From Succinatimonas hippei YIT 12066 (lineage in GTDB: Bacteria > Pseudomonadota > Gammaproteobacteria > Enterobacterales > Succinivibrionaceae): a stretch of 64,000 bases of DNA. Location of the stretch: contig NZ_GL830979.1 in the NCBI RefSeq assembly GCF_000188195.1, forward strand, positions 23,032 through 87,031, in the 5' to 3' direction. The first letter of the stretch is position 1. Every line of letters starts with the position of its first letter. Position numbers and translations under genes: made by a program. Below are positions 46,325 to 54,626 of the stretch, piece after piece. The notes under the pieces were generated by a model. The model was given only the letters and a program-made list of their open reading frames with translations. It searched no databases and was not told where the DNA came from.

Positions 46325-47305
46325 ATGCAAGGAAGTGACGGAGCTCTTTCTTTTACCGAGCTTGTTTTAAATGCCAGTTTTTTGGTCCAGCTTGTAATGT
46401 TGTTTTTGCTGACTTTGTCAGTTGTTTCCTGGACTATTATTATTCAGCGCAGCAATCAGTATAAATTAGGTCGTAAAAAAGCAGATGAGTTTGAAGAAAA
46501 ATTCTGGTCGGGAATTGATTTGAATAATCTTTATCAGGATTGTGTTAAGCGTCAGCATTCTTTAATCGGACTTGAAGTGATTTACAGTGCGGGATTTAAA
46601 GAGTTCGTGCGCCTGGTCAATTCAGGACCTGCCGATCAGGAAGTGGTGATGGACGGAACCTATAGACAGATGAAGGTTGCCGCTTCGCGTGAAATTGAGA
46701 ATCTTGAGACTCATTTGCCGACACTTGCTACCATCGGCTCTATAAGTCCTTATATCGGTTTGTTCGGAACCGTTTGGGGTATTATGCACGCCTTTGTGGC
46801 ATTGGCTGCAGTTAAAAATGCAACTTTGTCCATGGTTGCCCCTCCGATTGCCGAAGCTTTGATTGCAACGGCTATGGGCCTTTTTGCCGCGATTCCGGCT
46901 GTGATGTTTTACAATCGCTTTACTACAAAACTTGAAGCGCTTGAAAATCGTTATCTAAATTTTATGGATGAATTTGCAACGATTTTAAATCGTCGTTTAG
47001 TTACCATAAAAAGCGCGAGTGTAAAAAGAGAAGAAGCGCAAAATCAGGTTAAGCCTCGCAGTTTTAATGATTTTGCTTCAAGAAATACCGCATCTTCTTA
47101 TCGTAATCAGGAATATGCGGAAAATTCTTATAAAGAAGAGGCGCGCTTTGTAAAGAGACCGACAGCGGAAGGTCCTACTTATAGAGTCGGAAATATGCGC
47201 CGCAGTCATGAAAATAATGAAGAAAACAGTTTAAGAAGCGGAGCTCCTTCAAGTTTGCGCAGTTTGTCCGGCAGGGGCAATATCAACAACGGGCAAGGAT
47301 CTTAA
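46325..47305 (+). CDS. tolQ: Tol-Pal system proton channel subunit TolQ, with long C-terminal tail
   Basis: TolQ with TolR forms the proton-driven motor that energises TolA at the inner membrane. It has three membrane segments (about 17-37, 135-160, 170-190), including the conserved THLPTLATIGSISPYIGLFG and APPIAEALIATAMGLFAAIPA. The protein is 326 aa against about 230 in E. coli. From about residue 230 there is a polar tail rich in R, S, N and E, predicted cytoplasmic and disordered, with no motif I recognise. Confidence 0.94.
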   Translation: MQGSDGALSFTELVLNASFLVQLVMLFLLTLSVVSWTIIIQRSNQYKLGRKKADEFEEKFWSGIDLNNLYQDCVKRQHSLIGLEVIYSAGFKEFVRLVNSGPADQEVVMDGTYRQMKVAASREIENLETHLPTLATIGSISPYIGLFGTVWGIMHAFVALAAVKNATLSMVAPPIAEALIATAMGLFAAIPAVMFYNRFTTKLEALENRYLNFMDEFATILNRRLVTIKSASVKREEAQNQVKPRSFNDFASRNTASSYRNQEYAENSYKEEARFVKRPTAEGPTYRVGNMRRSHENNEENSLRSGAPSSLRSLSGRGNINNGQGS

Positions 47306-47311
47306 AAGAAA

Positions 47312-47737
47312 ATGCGTAGATATTCCTCAAGGCGGCGTACCCGCCCGGTAGCGGAGATTAATGTAGTACCGTATATTGATGTTATGCTGGTGCTGCTTGT
47401 GATCTTCATTGCTACGGCACCTGTGGTTATGCAGGGGGTTACTGTTGATCTGCCAAAAGCAGAAGCTGAAACAATGAATGAAGATCAGAAAACCCCGATT
47501 ATTGCAACAATTGACAGGGCAGGACAGTATTTTGTAAGTATTGATGCTTCGTCGACTAAAATGCCTGATTTGAATGCAGTAGGAAACTTTGTGGCTCAAG
47601 AGCTGTCAAAAGATCCGTCGCGTCCGGTAGTTGTCCAAGGTGATGCTCAAGTTCCGTATGATGCGGTAATTCAATTGATGAATGCGCTTAAAAACAGTGG
47701 AGTTGACAGTGTCGGATTGGTAACCGATCCGCTGTGA
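47312..47737 (+). CDS. tolR: Tol-Pal system protein TolR
   Basis: TolR has one N-terminal membrane helix and a periplasmic domain. The 141 aa protein shows AEINVVPYIDVMLVLLVIFI with the proton-path Asp of the ExbD/TolR family, and the periplasmic segment PVVVQGDAQVPYDAVIQLMN. It is 6 nt after tolQ and 7 nt before tolA. Confidence 0.95.
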   Translation: MRRYSSRRRTRPVAEINVVPYIDVMLVLLVIFIATAPVVMQGVTVDLPKAEAETMNEDQKTPIIATIDRAGQYFVSIDASSTKMPDLNAVGNFVAQELSKDPSRPVVVQGDAQVPYDAVIQLMNALKNSGVDSVGLVTDPL

Positions 47738-47744
47738 GGTAAAC

Positions 47745-48719
47745 GTGAAGATAAATTTAGGTACGGCTTTTGTCGGTGCTTTATTTTTACATTTGGCGCT
47801 TATTGGAATTTTAGCCTCTAATATTTCACTTGATAAGCCGGAAAAGCCTGAAGACGGAATGGGAAATATTATGCACGCGGTTATAGTTTCCCCTCCGGCC
47901 AAAGGCAGTGAACAGGGACGCCGCAAAGATTCTAACGCTGTAAAGAAACAAGATCCTGCAGCCAATCAGGCAAATGAGGAAAAGCGTCGTCAGGCTGAAG
48001 CGGATCTTGAAAAAAGGGTCGCGGAACAAAAGGCTGCAGAGCAAAAGCGTCAGGCTGATTTGGCTTTAAAGAAAGCAGAAGAGGCCAAGAAAAAAGCCGA
48101 GGCTGAAAAAAAAGCTTTAGAGGAAAAGAAGAAAGCAGAAGAAGCTAAGAAAAAAGCCGAAGCTGAAAAAAAAGCTTTAGAAGAAAAGAAGAAAGCCGAA
48201 GAGGCTAAGAAAAAAGCTGAAGCAGAAAAGAAAGCTCTGGAAGAGAAGCAAAAAGCCGAAGAGGCCAGAAAAAAGGCTGAAGCAGAAAAGAAAGCTTTAG
48301 AAGAAAAGCAAAAGGCTGAAGAAGAAGCTAAAAAGAAGGCTGAAGCGGAAGCACGGCGGAAAGCTGAAGCTCAAAAAGCTGCGGATGCTCTTGAAAATGA
48401 GCTGTTCGGAACGTCTGACGGCATTGAAGGCGGTCAAGGTCTTGGCGGCGGTTCAGGAATTGCATCGCAATACGGATCGAAAGTTCAGACTTTAATTGAA
48501 CAGCAGTGGCGAATTGATCCTTCAATGCAAGGTAAAACAGTTGTTGTTACTATTCAGGTGGGATCGGACGGCGTGATTTCAGGTGAAAAATGCCGAGGCG
48601 ATAAGCGCGTTTGCGATTCGGCTTTAAATACTTTAAGACTTATCGGAATGCTGCCCATGCCCCCAAGAGAGTGCAAAGACTGTAATAACATAGTAATAAC
48701 TATGACGCCTAAGCTTTAG
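47745..48719 (+). CDS. tolA: Tol-Pal system protein TolA
   Basis: TolA spans the periplasm from the TolQR motor to Pal/TolB. The 324 aa protein has an N-terminal membrane anchor (VGALFLHLALIGILASNI). A long Lys/Glu/Ala helical domain (about 85-215) follows, containing four 20-residue tandem repeats encoded by 60-bp DNA repeats. The C-terminal domain carries QTLIEQQWRIDPSMQGK and TVVVTIQVGSDG. It starts with GTG 47745 after GAGGT. Confidence 0.94.
   Translation: MKINLGTAFVGALFLHLALIGILASNISLDKPEKPEDGMGNIMHAVIVSPPAKGSEQGRRKDSNAVKKQDPAANQANEEKRRQAEADLEKRVAEQKAAEQKRQADLALKKAEEAKKKAEAEKKALEEKKKAEEAKKKAEAEKKALEEKKKAEEAKKKAEAEKKALEEKQKAEEARKKAEAEKKALEEKQKAEEEAKKKAEAEARRKAEAQKAADALENELFGTSDGIEGGQGLGGGSGIASQYGSKVQTLIEQQWRIDPSMQGKTVVVTIQVGSDGVISGEKCRGDKRVCDSALNTLRLIGMLPMPPRECKDCNNIVITMTPKL
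48071..48310 (+). repeat. four 60-bp tandem repeats in the tolA helical domain
   Basis: The unit encodes AEEAKKKAEAEKKALEEKKK, with Q and R variants in later copies. Third-position differences between copies suggest the array is not very recent, but copy number could vary between strains. Confidence 0.8.
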
Positions 48720-48768
48720 CTTAAGCTATAATTTTTAAAAATTTATTAGAAGAAAAAAGGGGATTTTG

Positions 48769-50058
48769 ATGCGTTTGATGAAATTTTTAGGCGCTTTCGG
48801 CTTTGGCTTGTTTATCATGTCAAATGCCCAGGCTGCTCTCAATATCGAAATCACTGGCGGTATTAATGAAGGCCGCAAGATTGCCGTTTTGCCTTTTACC
48901 CAAACGGCAGATGTCGGAATCGATGTCGCATCGGTCGTAAGCGCTGATTTGATGCGCTCAGGAAAGTTTTCTCCGTTATCCCAAAGTCAAATACCAACAG
49001 GCGTCTTTGACGGAGAAAAAGTTAATGCCGATATGATGGCAGGTACGGGTGCTGAAGCTGTTGTTTTCGGCAAAGTTTATCCTGACGGCAATACTTACCA
49101 GGTCGAGTTTTTATTACAGTCTTTAGTCGGTGAAAACAAAGGTCAGGTAATTGCACATTATCGCGGAGCTTCAGGTCTTAATACCATGCGTCAGGCTGCA
49201 CATCGCGTATCCGATCGCGTTTATGAAAAGCTCGTTGGACAAAAAGGAGCTTTCAGAACCAGAATTGCGTATGTGGTATTTCGTCACGGAGCTAAATTTC
49301 CTTATCAGTTGATGACGGCCGATTATGACGGCTTTAATGAAGTGCCGATCCTAAAATCTACCGAGCCGATTATGACTCCCAGCTGGTCTCCTGACGGAAC
49401 GAAAATAGTTTATGTAAGTTTTGAAAATAAAAATTCGGCTATTTTTATTCAGGATCTTAATACCAAGCAGCGTACGCGTATTGCGAGCTTTAAAGGCTTG
49501 AACAGTTCGCCGGCATGGTCTCCTGACGGATCAAAAATAGCAATGGTGTTGTCAAAAGACGGACAACCGGATATTTACTACTATGATGTAAATACCCGTG
49601 CTGTTCAGAGAGTTACCGCCGATCCTGCAATTGATACCGAGCCTAACTGGTCGGCAGACGGCAGACAGTTGTTTTTTACATCAGAGCGCGGCGGCAGAGC
49701 TCAGATTTATAAATTTGATTTTAATACCCGTACGACGGAACGTCTAACCTATCAAGGACAGATGAATTTATCTGCCGAGCCTATTCCGGGGACTAATTCG
49801 GTAATTATGATTACTCGTCATAACGGTTATCGAGTTGCTCGTATGGATGAAGATGGCAGTATTTATATGCTGACCACTTCAAATTTGGATGAATCTCCCA
49901 GTGTTGCACCTAATGGCAGTATGGTAATATATTCTACGATATATCAAGGGCGTAAGGGCTTGGCTATCGTTTCTGCCGATGGGCGCTTTAGAGCTAATTT
50001 GCCGTCTACATCAGGCGAAATCAGCTCACCTGCATGGGGTCCGTTACTTGATAAATAA
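48769..50058 (+). CDS. tolB: Tol-Pal system beta-propeller protein TolB
   Basis: TolB is a periplasmic protein that binds Pal and TolA. The 429 aa precursor has a signal peptide (cleavage near SNAQAALN), an N-terminal domain (30-160), and a six-bladed propeller shown by repeated PSWSPDGTKIVYVS, PAWSPDGSKIAMV and PNWSADGRQLFF units. AAGGGGA at 48757-48763 favours ATG 48769 over the in-frame TTG at 48766. A TATAAT at 48727-48732 hints at a secondary tolB-pal promoter. Confidence 0.95.
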   Translation: MRLMKFLGAFGFGLFIMSNAQAALNIEITGGINEGRKIAVLPFTQTADVGIDVASVVSADLMRSGKFSPLSQSQIPTGVFDGEKVNADMMAGTGAEAVVFGKVYPDGNTYQVEFLLQSLVGENKGQVIAHYRGASGLNTMRQAAHRVSDRVYEKLVGQKGAFRTRIAYVVFRHGAKFPYQLMTADYDGFNEVPILKSTEPIMTPSWSPDGTKIVYVSFENKNSAIFIQDLNTKQRTRIASFKGLNSSPAWSPDGSKIAMVLSKDGQPDIYYYDVNTRAVQRVTADPAIDTEPNWSADGRQLFFTSERGGRAQIYKFDFNTRTTERLTYQGQMNLSAEPIPGTNSVIMITRHNGYRVARMDEDGSIYMLTTSNLDESPSVAPNGSMVIYSTIYQGRKGLAIVSADGRFRANLPSTSGEISSPAWGPLLDK

Positions 50059-50077
50059 AGTTTAAGGAACTTAAGTT

Positions 50078-50623
50078 ATGAATAAAAAATTCTTTTTAGC
50101 CGCAGCTTGTTTGTTAGCAGCATTTGCTTTCACCGGCTGTTCAACCACGGGAAGCGAAGACGGAAGAAGCGGCACCTTGGTTGAAGACGCAAGCGGTATG
50201 GGCGGTGACGTGCAGGTAGGTCTTGATCCGGATGGCGCAGTAACCGTTACCGGTACTGACGGATACGGCAGTAATTTCAGCGGCCCTGAGGCTTTGCGTG
50301 AAAACAACACGATTTATTTTAATTATGATTCCGATCAGATCCATGATAATTATGTAGGAGTCATGCAGGCTCATGCCAAATACTTGCGTGAAAATCCTGA
50401 TGCCCATATCATTATCGAAGGTCATACCGATGAGCGCGGAACTCCTGAATACAATATTGCTTTAGGTGAAAGACGTGCTCGTTCAGTTGCCCGCTATATG
50501 CAGAATTTAGGCGTAGACGTCAATCAGCTTTCCATCGTTTCTTACGGAGAGGAAAAGCCTTTGGTTGTCGGTCACAATGAGAATGCCTGGGCAAAGAATC
50601 GTCGTGCCGTGATTAATTATTAA
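50078..50623 (+). CDS. pal: peptidoglycan-associated lipoprotein Pal
   Basis: Pal anchors the outer membrane to peptidoglycan. The 181 aa precursor has a lipoprotein signal with lipobox AFTGC. After a Gly/Asp-rich linker it carries the OmpA-like domain (about 85-181) with IYFNYDSDQIHDNY, IIIEGHTDERGTPEYN and LGERRARSVARYM, where the Asp and Arg bind diaminopimelate. Confidence 0.96.
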   Translation: MNKKFFLAAACLLAAFAFTGCSTTGSEDGRSGTLVEDASGMGGDVQVGLDPDGAVTVTGTDGYGSNFSGPEALRENNTIYFNYDSDQIHDNYVGVMQAHAKYLRENPDAHIIIEGHTDERGTPEYNIALGERRARSVARYMQNLGVDVNQLSIVSYGEEKPLVVGHNENAWAKNRRAVINY

Positions 50624-50647
50624 TTTTTAATTAATTGAGTTTCAAGG

Positions 50648-50675
50648 CGGCGCGTCATTTTTGATGCGCCGTTTT
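50648..50675 (+). terminator. attenuator-like hairpin between pal and cpoB
   Basis: CGGCGCGTCA/TGATGCGCCG, a 10-bp stem with one G-U pair and a T4 loop, is followed by TTTTCGTTTT. cpoB starts 20 nt later, so read-through may be partial. Confidence 0.6.
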
Positions 50676-50690
50676 CGTTTTGGAGGCAAC

Positions 50691-51446
50691 ATGCGTAAAA
50701 CACTGCTTGCTTTATCTGTAATGATAATCAGCTCCGTAAGCTTTTCCGTGTCAGCTGCGGATTCGTCAATTCAAAAACAGCTTGATGCGCAGCAGCGTGC
50801 GATGCTGGAGATGCAAAATCAATTGGATTTTTATAATCAACAAATTGCGTCTTTGCGCGGTGACATCGAAAAATTGCAGTACGATTTAAATAAAGTTAAA
50901 GAGCAGATGGCAAATACTGCAGCAGCTCCGTCTGCACCTGCAGTGCAAAACGCCAATTCATCACAACAGCAAGGAAGTTCGTCCGGCAGTAACAGCGCTG
51001 CACCGCAAAACGGAAACAATCAAGCTTCGGCACAAAACTCCGGTTTTACGCTTGAGGGTAATTTAAAGACAGCTGATGCACAAGCAAAATCCGCTTACGA
51101 TAACGCTTATAAATTCGTTACCGCCAACAATCTTGCCGCAGCTGAAAAAGAATTTTCAGCATATCTTCAAAGTTATCCTGATAACAGCTTGACGCCAAAC
51201 GCATGGTATTGGCTCGGACAGGTTCAGTACAAGCAGAATAAGCTTGATGAGGCCAGAGTAAGCTTTTTAAACGTAGCTCGTTTTACTGCGACGCCTAAGC
51301 GTCCGGATTCTTTGTATAAATTAGGGCTTATAAGCAAATTAAAGGGCGATAAGGATAAAGCCAAGCAATTTTTCGAATTGGTGATAAATAAATATCCGGC
51401 AGATACGGCAGCAAACCTTTCTCGCCAGGAATTGCAGAATATGTAA
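50691..51446 (+). CDS. cpoB: cell division coordinator CpoB (YbgF)
   Basis: CpoB links Tol-Pal constriction with PBP1B peptidoglycan synthesis in the periplasm. From ATG 50691 (TGGAGG upstream) it is 251 aa. It has a signal peptide ending SVSAADS, an N-terminal coiled coil (QLDAQQRAMLEMQNQLDFYN and on), a Gln/Ser/Asn/Pro-rich linker (90-135), and C-terminal TPR repeats (AYDNAYKFVTANNLAAAEKE, PNAWYWLGQVQYKQNKLDEA, KLGLISKLKGDKDKA). An in-frame TTG at 50661 would place 10 residues before the signal, which is unlikely. Confidence 0.93.
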   Translation: MRKTLLALSVMIISSVSFSVSAADSSIQKQLDAQQRAMLEMQNQLDFYNQQIASLRGDIEKLQYDLNKVKEQMANTAAAPSAPAVQNANSSQQQGSSSGSNSAAPQNGNNQASAQNSGFTLEGNLKTADAQAKSAYDNAYKFVTANNLAAAEKEFSAYLQSYPDNSLTPNAWYWLGQVQYKQNKLDEARVSFLNVARFTATPKRPDSLYKLGLISKLKGDKDKAKQFFELVINKYPADTAANLSRQELQNM

Positions 51447-51458
51447 CTTTCACCAGGT

Positions 51459-51497
51459 AAAAAAGCGCAGAATAGAAATATTTTGCGTTTTTTATTT
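51459..51497 (+). terminator. terminator after cpoB
   Basis: AAAAAAGCGCA/TGCGTTTTTT with one bulged G is followed by ATTT. It ends the tol-pal operon. Confidence 0.65.
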
Positions 51498-51585
51498 AAA
51501 TAAATATTTCTAATAAAAATCAATAAGATAACTGTTATTTTGACTTTTTGATAATAAAAATTTTAAATAATTTTAAAAAAAACTC

Positions 51586-51613
51586 TTGCATTGGCGCTGA
51601 ATATCAGTAAAAT
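51586..51613 (+). promoter_or_regulatory. promoter of the tRNA cluster
   Basis: TTGCAT (51586-51591), 16 nt and TAAAAT (51608-51613) precede the first tRNA by 36 nt. Confidence 0.6.
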
Positions 51614-51649
51614 AACGCTCCGTCAGGCAACAACGCCGGATTGATGAGT

Positions 51650-51722
51650 GGGCTGTTAGCTCAGTCGGTAGAGCAGCGGACTTTTAATCCGTTGGTCGAG
51701 AGTTCGAATCTCTCACAGCCCA
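51650..51722 (+). tRNA. tRNA-Lys (anticodon TTT)
   Basis: A full cloverleaf: acceptor GGGCTGT/ACAGCCC, D arm GCTC/GAGC, anticodon loop CTTTTAA in stem CGGA/TCCG, and T arm with GTTCGAATC. The discriminator is A. The 3' CCA is not encoded (A is followed by TAG), unlike the three tRNAs that follow. Confidence 0.93.
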
Positions 51723-51749
51723 TAGGTCCAGTAAGTTGTTTTGTTAAAC

Positions 51750-51825
51750 GGGTCGTTAGCTCAGCTGGTAGAGCAGCGGACTCTTAATCCGTTGGTCGCG
51801 GGTTCGATCCCCTCACGACCCACCA
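51750..51825 (+). tRNA. tRNA-Lys (anticodon CTT)
   Basis: Acceptor GGGTCGT/ACGACCC, D stem GCTC/GAGC, anticodon loop CTCTTAA, T loop GTTCGATCC, encoded CCA. E. coli has no separate CTT lysine tRNA. Confidence 0.93.
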
Positions 51826-51850
51826 TTTAACACCTGATATAAGCTGGGTT

Positions 51851-51926
51851 GGGTCGTTAGATCAGCTGGTAGAGCAGCGGACTCTTAATCCGTTGGTCGC
51901 GGGTTCGATCCCCTCACGACCCACCA
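51851..51926 (+). tRNA. tRNA-Lys (anticodon CTT), second copy with D-stem mismatch
   Basis: Identical to the 51750 gene except for C to A in the D stem (GATC instead of GCTC facing GAGC). This leaves an A-G mismatch at position 11-24. CCA is encoded. It may be functional with a weak D arm, or be decaying. Confidence 0.85.
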
Positions 51927-51937
51927 TTCAAAAATTT

Positions 51938-52014
51938 GGACGCTTAGCTCAGTTGGTTAGAGCATCTGCCTTACAAGCAGAGGGTCGTAGGTTCGAGTCC
52001 TATAGCGTCCACCA
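51938..52014 (+). tRNA. tRNA-Val (anticodon TAC)
   Basis: Acceptor GGACGCT/AGCGTCC, D arm GCTC/GAGC, anticodon stem CTGC/GCAG with loop CTTACAA, T loop GTTCGAGTC, encoded CCA. Confidence 0.93.
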
Positions 52015-52116
52015 TCTGATTAAAATCCTTTTCAATTTTTCACTCATTCTCAATAAAATTCTTATCGCATTTTTGTTTTCTTGCAGTAAAATCTTCATAG
52101 TGTGCACTAAGTCTCA

Positions 52117-52137
52117 ATGTGCGCTATAATCGCACAT
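52117..52137 (+). promoter_or_regulatory. accD promoter -10 inside a perfect palindrome
   Basis: ATGTGCG-C-TATAAT-CGCACAT puts a perfect 7-bp inverted repeat around a perfect -10 hexamer. No good -35 is evident, and the layout suggests a regulator site on the promoter. The leader to accD is about 185 nt and holds two hairpins: TAAAGCC/GGCTTTA (52192-52224) and AGATCTT/AAGATCT (52261-52286). Confidence 0.45.
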
Positions 52138-52326
52138 CAACTTTAAATGATTGTGCTTTATCTTTCTGTTTGTTTAGATTTTAACAGCACATAAAGCCGG
52201 ACTTGGGTTAGTACTGGGGCTTTAGTAAAATGAAGGCTGCAGTTGCAAGGCTCGGCATTGAGATCTTTATTGATATGATAAGATCTTGCCTTTAGTTTGA
52301 AACGTTCGCATTGTTAAGGAGCAGGT

Positions 52327-53301
52327 ATGAGCTGGCTTGAAAAGATATTGCCTAAAAGTGACAGCAACAGCAAACATGAAATCCCCGAAGGCGTGTGGAC
52401 CAAATGCGATGCCTGCGACCAGGTTTTATATCGTGCAGAGCTTGAGCGTAATCTTAATGTTTGCCCCAAATGCGGTCATCACATGCGCATTAAAGCACGT
52501 GTGCGTTTGGATGCTTTTTTGGATCCGCAAGATCGCAGTGAGATTGGTGCAGATTTGGCTCCAACCGATATTTTAAAATTTAAAGATTTAAAGCGTTATA
52601 AAGATCGCTATACTCAGGCTCAAAAGTCTACCGGTGAAAAAGACGCTTTAGTGGTGGAAAAGGGTTTTTTAAAGGGAATTCCGGTCGTTGCCGCTGCTTT
52701 TGAGTTTTCCTTTATGGGCGGATCAATGGGCTCAGTCGTCGGTGCCCGTTTCTGTCTTGCCGTAGAAGAATGCGTTAAAGAGCGCCGTGCTTTAATTTGT
52801 TTTTCTAACTCGGGCGGAGCACGCATGCAGGAATCATTGTTTTCTTTAATGCAGATGGCAAAAACCTCAGCTGCTTTATCAAGATTAAGTAAAGCCGGTT
52901 TGCCTTTTATCAGCGTTATGTGTGACCCGACCATGGGCGGCGTATCGGCATCTCTTGCTATGCTCGGTGATATCAATATCGCTGAGCCGAATGCTCTTAT
53001 CGGATTTGCCGGTCCCCGCGTAATCGAACAGACCGTGCGCGAAACTTTGCCTGAAGGCTTCCAAAGAGCCGAGTTCTTAAAGGAAAAAGGCGCTGTTGAT
53101 ATAATTGTGGCCCGTCGTGATATGCGCGATGTGATCGCTTCATTATTATCAAAATTGATGGTTCGCCGCGAAACTCCTTTAATTAAAGATACCGTTAATT
53201 CCTCAGCCGACAGCGCTCAAACGGTAACTGAAACTCATCAGGTTAATCACACTGCCACTAAGAGCGGAACAACCAGAAAACGAATCAAACCGCGTGTTTA
53301 A
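52327..53301 (+). CDS. accD: acetyl-CoA carboxylase carboxyltransferase, beta subunit
   Basis: AccD is the zinc-ribbon subunit of the carboxyltransferase. The 324 aa protein has four zinc Cys (C27, C30, C46, C49), then [57 protein letters not shown] and [26 protein letters not shown]. The C-terminal 35 residues are a polar tail. AAGGAG lies before ATG. Its stop overlaps the folC start, the accD-folC-dedD order of E. coli. Confidence 0.96.
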   Translation: MSWLEKILPKSDSNSKHEIPEGVWTKCDACDQVLYRAELERNLNVCPKCGHHMRIKARVRLDAFLDPQDRSEIGADLAPTDILKFKDLKRYKDRYTQAQKSTGEKDALVVEKGFLKGIPVVAAAFEFSFMGGSMGSVVGARFCLAVEECVKERRALICFSNSGGARMQESLFSLMQMAKTSAALSRLSKAGLPFISVMCDPTMGGVSASLAMLGDINIAEPNALIGFAGPRVIEQTVRETLPEGFQRAEFLKEKGAVDIIVARRDMRDVIASLLSKLMVRRETPLIKDTVNSSADSAQTVTETHQVNHTATKSGTTRKRIKPRV

Positions 53302-54614
53302 TGACTGAAAATTTATCTGTTAAAAATCGATCTCTTCAAGAGTGGCTTTTCTATCTTGAAGGGATAGATCCGAATCGCATTGAGCTTGGATTAAGTCGGG
53401 TTAAAGCCGTTGCAGCCAAGCTAAATCTGCTTAAAATCGCTGCATATACTATTGAAGTCGCCGGAACTAACGGCAAAGGTTCAACCGCAGCTTTAATCGC
53501 CGGCGCTTTAAATAAGTCCGGTATCAAGACAGGGCTTTATACTTCACCTCATCTGCATGTTTTTACCGAACGCGTCAACATCGGAGGAAAAAATGTTGAT
53601 GAGTCTTTATTGTGCAGGGCTTTTTATGCGGTTTATGAGGCAGCAGGCCAGTGCGGAGTAAATCTTACTTATTTTGAATATACAACCTTGGCGGCTTTTT
53701 ACTGCTTTAAGGCGGAAAATGTTCAAGCTGCCGTGCTGGAAATCGGTCTTGGCGGCAGACTTGATGCCGTCAATGTGATTGATGCGGATATTGCGGTGAT
53801 TACTTCCATAGGTCTTGATCATACTGCAATCTTGGGTAATACGCTTGCCAGGATTGCTTATGAAAAGGCCGGAATTATCAAAAGAGGTGCCGTTGCCTGC
53901 GTAGTAGGCAAGGTAGACACTCAAGCTCTTGAAGTCATTGAAGCAAAAGCCAAGGCTGAGAACGTTTCGCTTTTTTGTGAAGATAGAGATTTTAAAGCAG
54001 ATTTTTCTGACGACGGTTTTTGCTATCGGCAAGGAAGCATGACGGATTTTTATCCTTTGCCTGAAATTCCGTATATTTGTGCAGCAACGGCTATTACTGT
54101 TTTGAATTTATTAAAAAATTTAGGAGCCGCTATAACCGGATCTGCCGTAAACGCTGCTTTAAAAACCGTTTCATTACCCGGCAGAATGCAGAAAATATGC
54201 AGTTTCCCTGCTATTTATTTTGATGTTGCGCATAATCCTCCTGCAGCTTTGCATTTAAAGCAAAGTCTTGGCCGTTTGCCGCAAACGCAGGGAATAAAAC
54301 GTGCCGTAGTCGGTATGTTAAAAGACAAAGACATTGAGAGCGTTCTGCATATTCTCAAAGATTCTTTTGATATGTGGTATGTTGCCTCTTTGCCGGGCGT
54401 TCGCGGTCAAAGTAAAGAACGTCTTAGGGATGCTTTGGCGCAGGAACTTGGTGAAAATGCAGTTTCCTGTAATAAAATTAAAGATTACACTTGTGTAAAA
54501 GATGCATTGCACGCAGCTGTTGATGAAGCTTCTGCAGCAGATACGATTATTGTTTTCGGATCATTTGTGACAGTTGCCGAGGCAGGCGATTGCGTAGACG
54601 CAATAGTTAAATGA
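53301..54614 (+). CDS. folC: bifunctional dihydrofolate synthase/folylpolyglutamate synthase
   Basis: FolC adds Glu to dihydropteroate and to folates. The 437 aa protein shows VAGTNGKGSTAALIAGAL (P-loop), GLYTSPHLHVFTERVNI, LEIGLGGRLDAVNVIDADIAVITSIGLDHTAILG and DVAHNPPAALHLKQ. ATG shares a base with the accD stop. dedD follows after 12 nt. Confidence 0.96.
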   Translation: MTENLSVKNRSLQEWLFYLEGIDPNRIELGLSRVKAVAAKLNLLKIAAYTIEVAGTNGKGSTAALIAGALNKSGIKTGLYTSPHLHVFTERVNIGGKNVDESLLCRAFYAVYEAAGQCGVNLTYFEYTTLAAFYCFKAENVQAAVLEIGLGGRLDAVNVIDADIAVITSIGLDHTAILGNTLARIAYEKAGIIKRGAVACVVGKVDTQALEVIEAKAKAENVSLFCEDRDFKADFSDDGFCYRQGSMTDFYPLPEIPYICAATAITVLNLLKNLGAAITGSAVNAALKTVSLPGRMQKICSFPAIYFDVAHNPPAALHLKQSLGRLPQTQGIKRAVVGMLKDKDIESVLHILKDSFDMWYVASLPGVRGQSKERLRDALAQELGENAVSCNKIKDYTCVKDALHAAVDEASAADTIIVFGSFVTVAEAGDCVDAIVK

Positions 54615-54626
54615 TGAGGAATAAGC

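Noticed and set aside
47327..48044. Several - strand frames antisense to tolR/tolA
   Set aside because: Complement shadows of well-identified genes without ribosome sites or family motifs.
51893..52129. 78-codon + strand frame over the tRNA genes
   Set aside because: It is the translation of tRNA-Lys and tRNA-Val sequence (the RLAQLVRA-type artefact) with no ribosome site.
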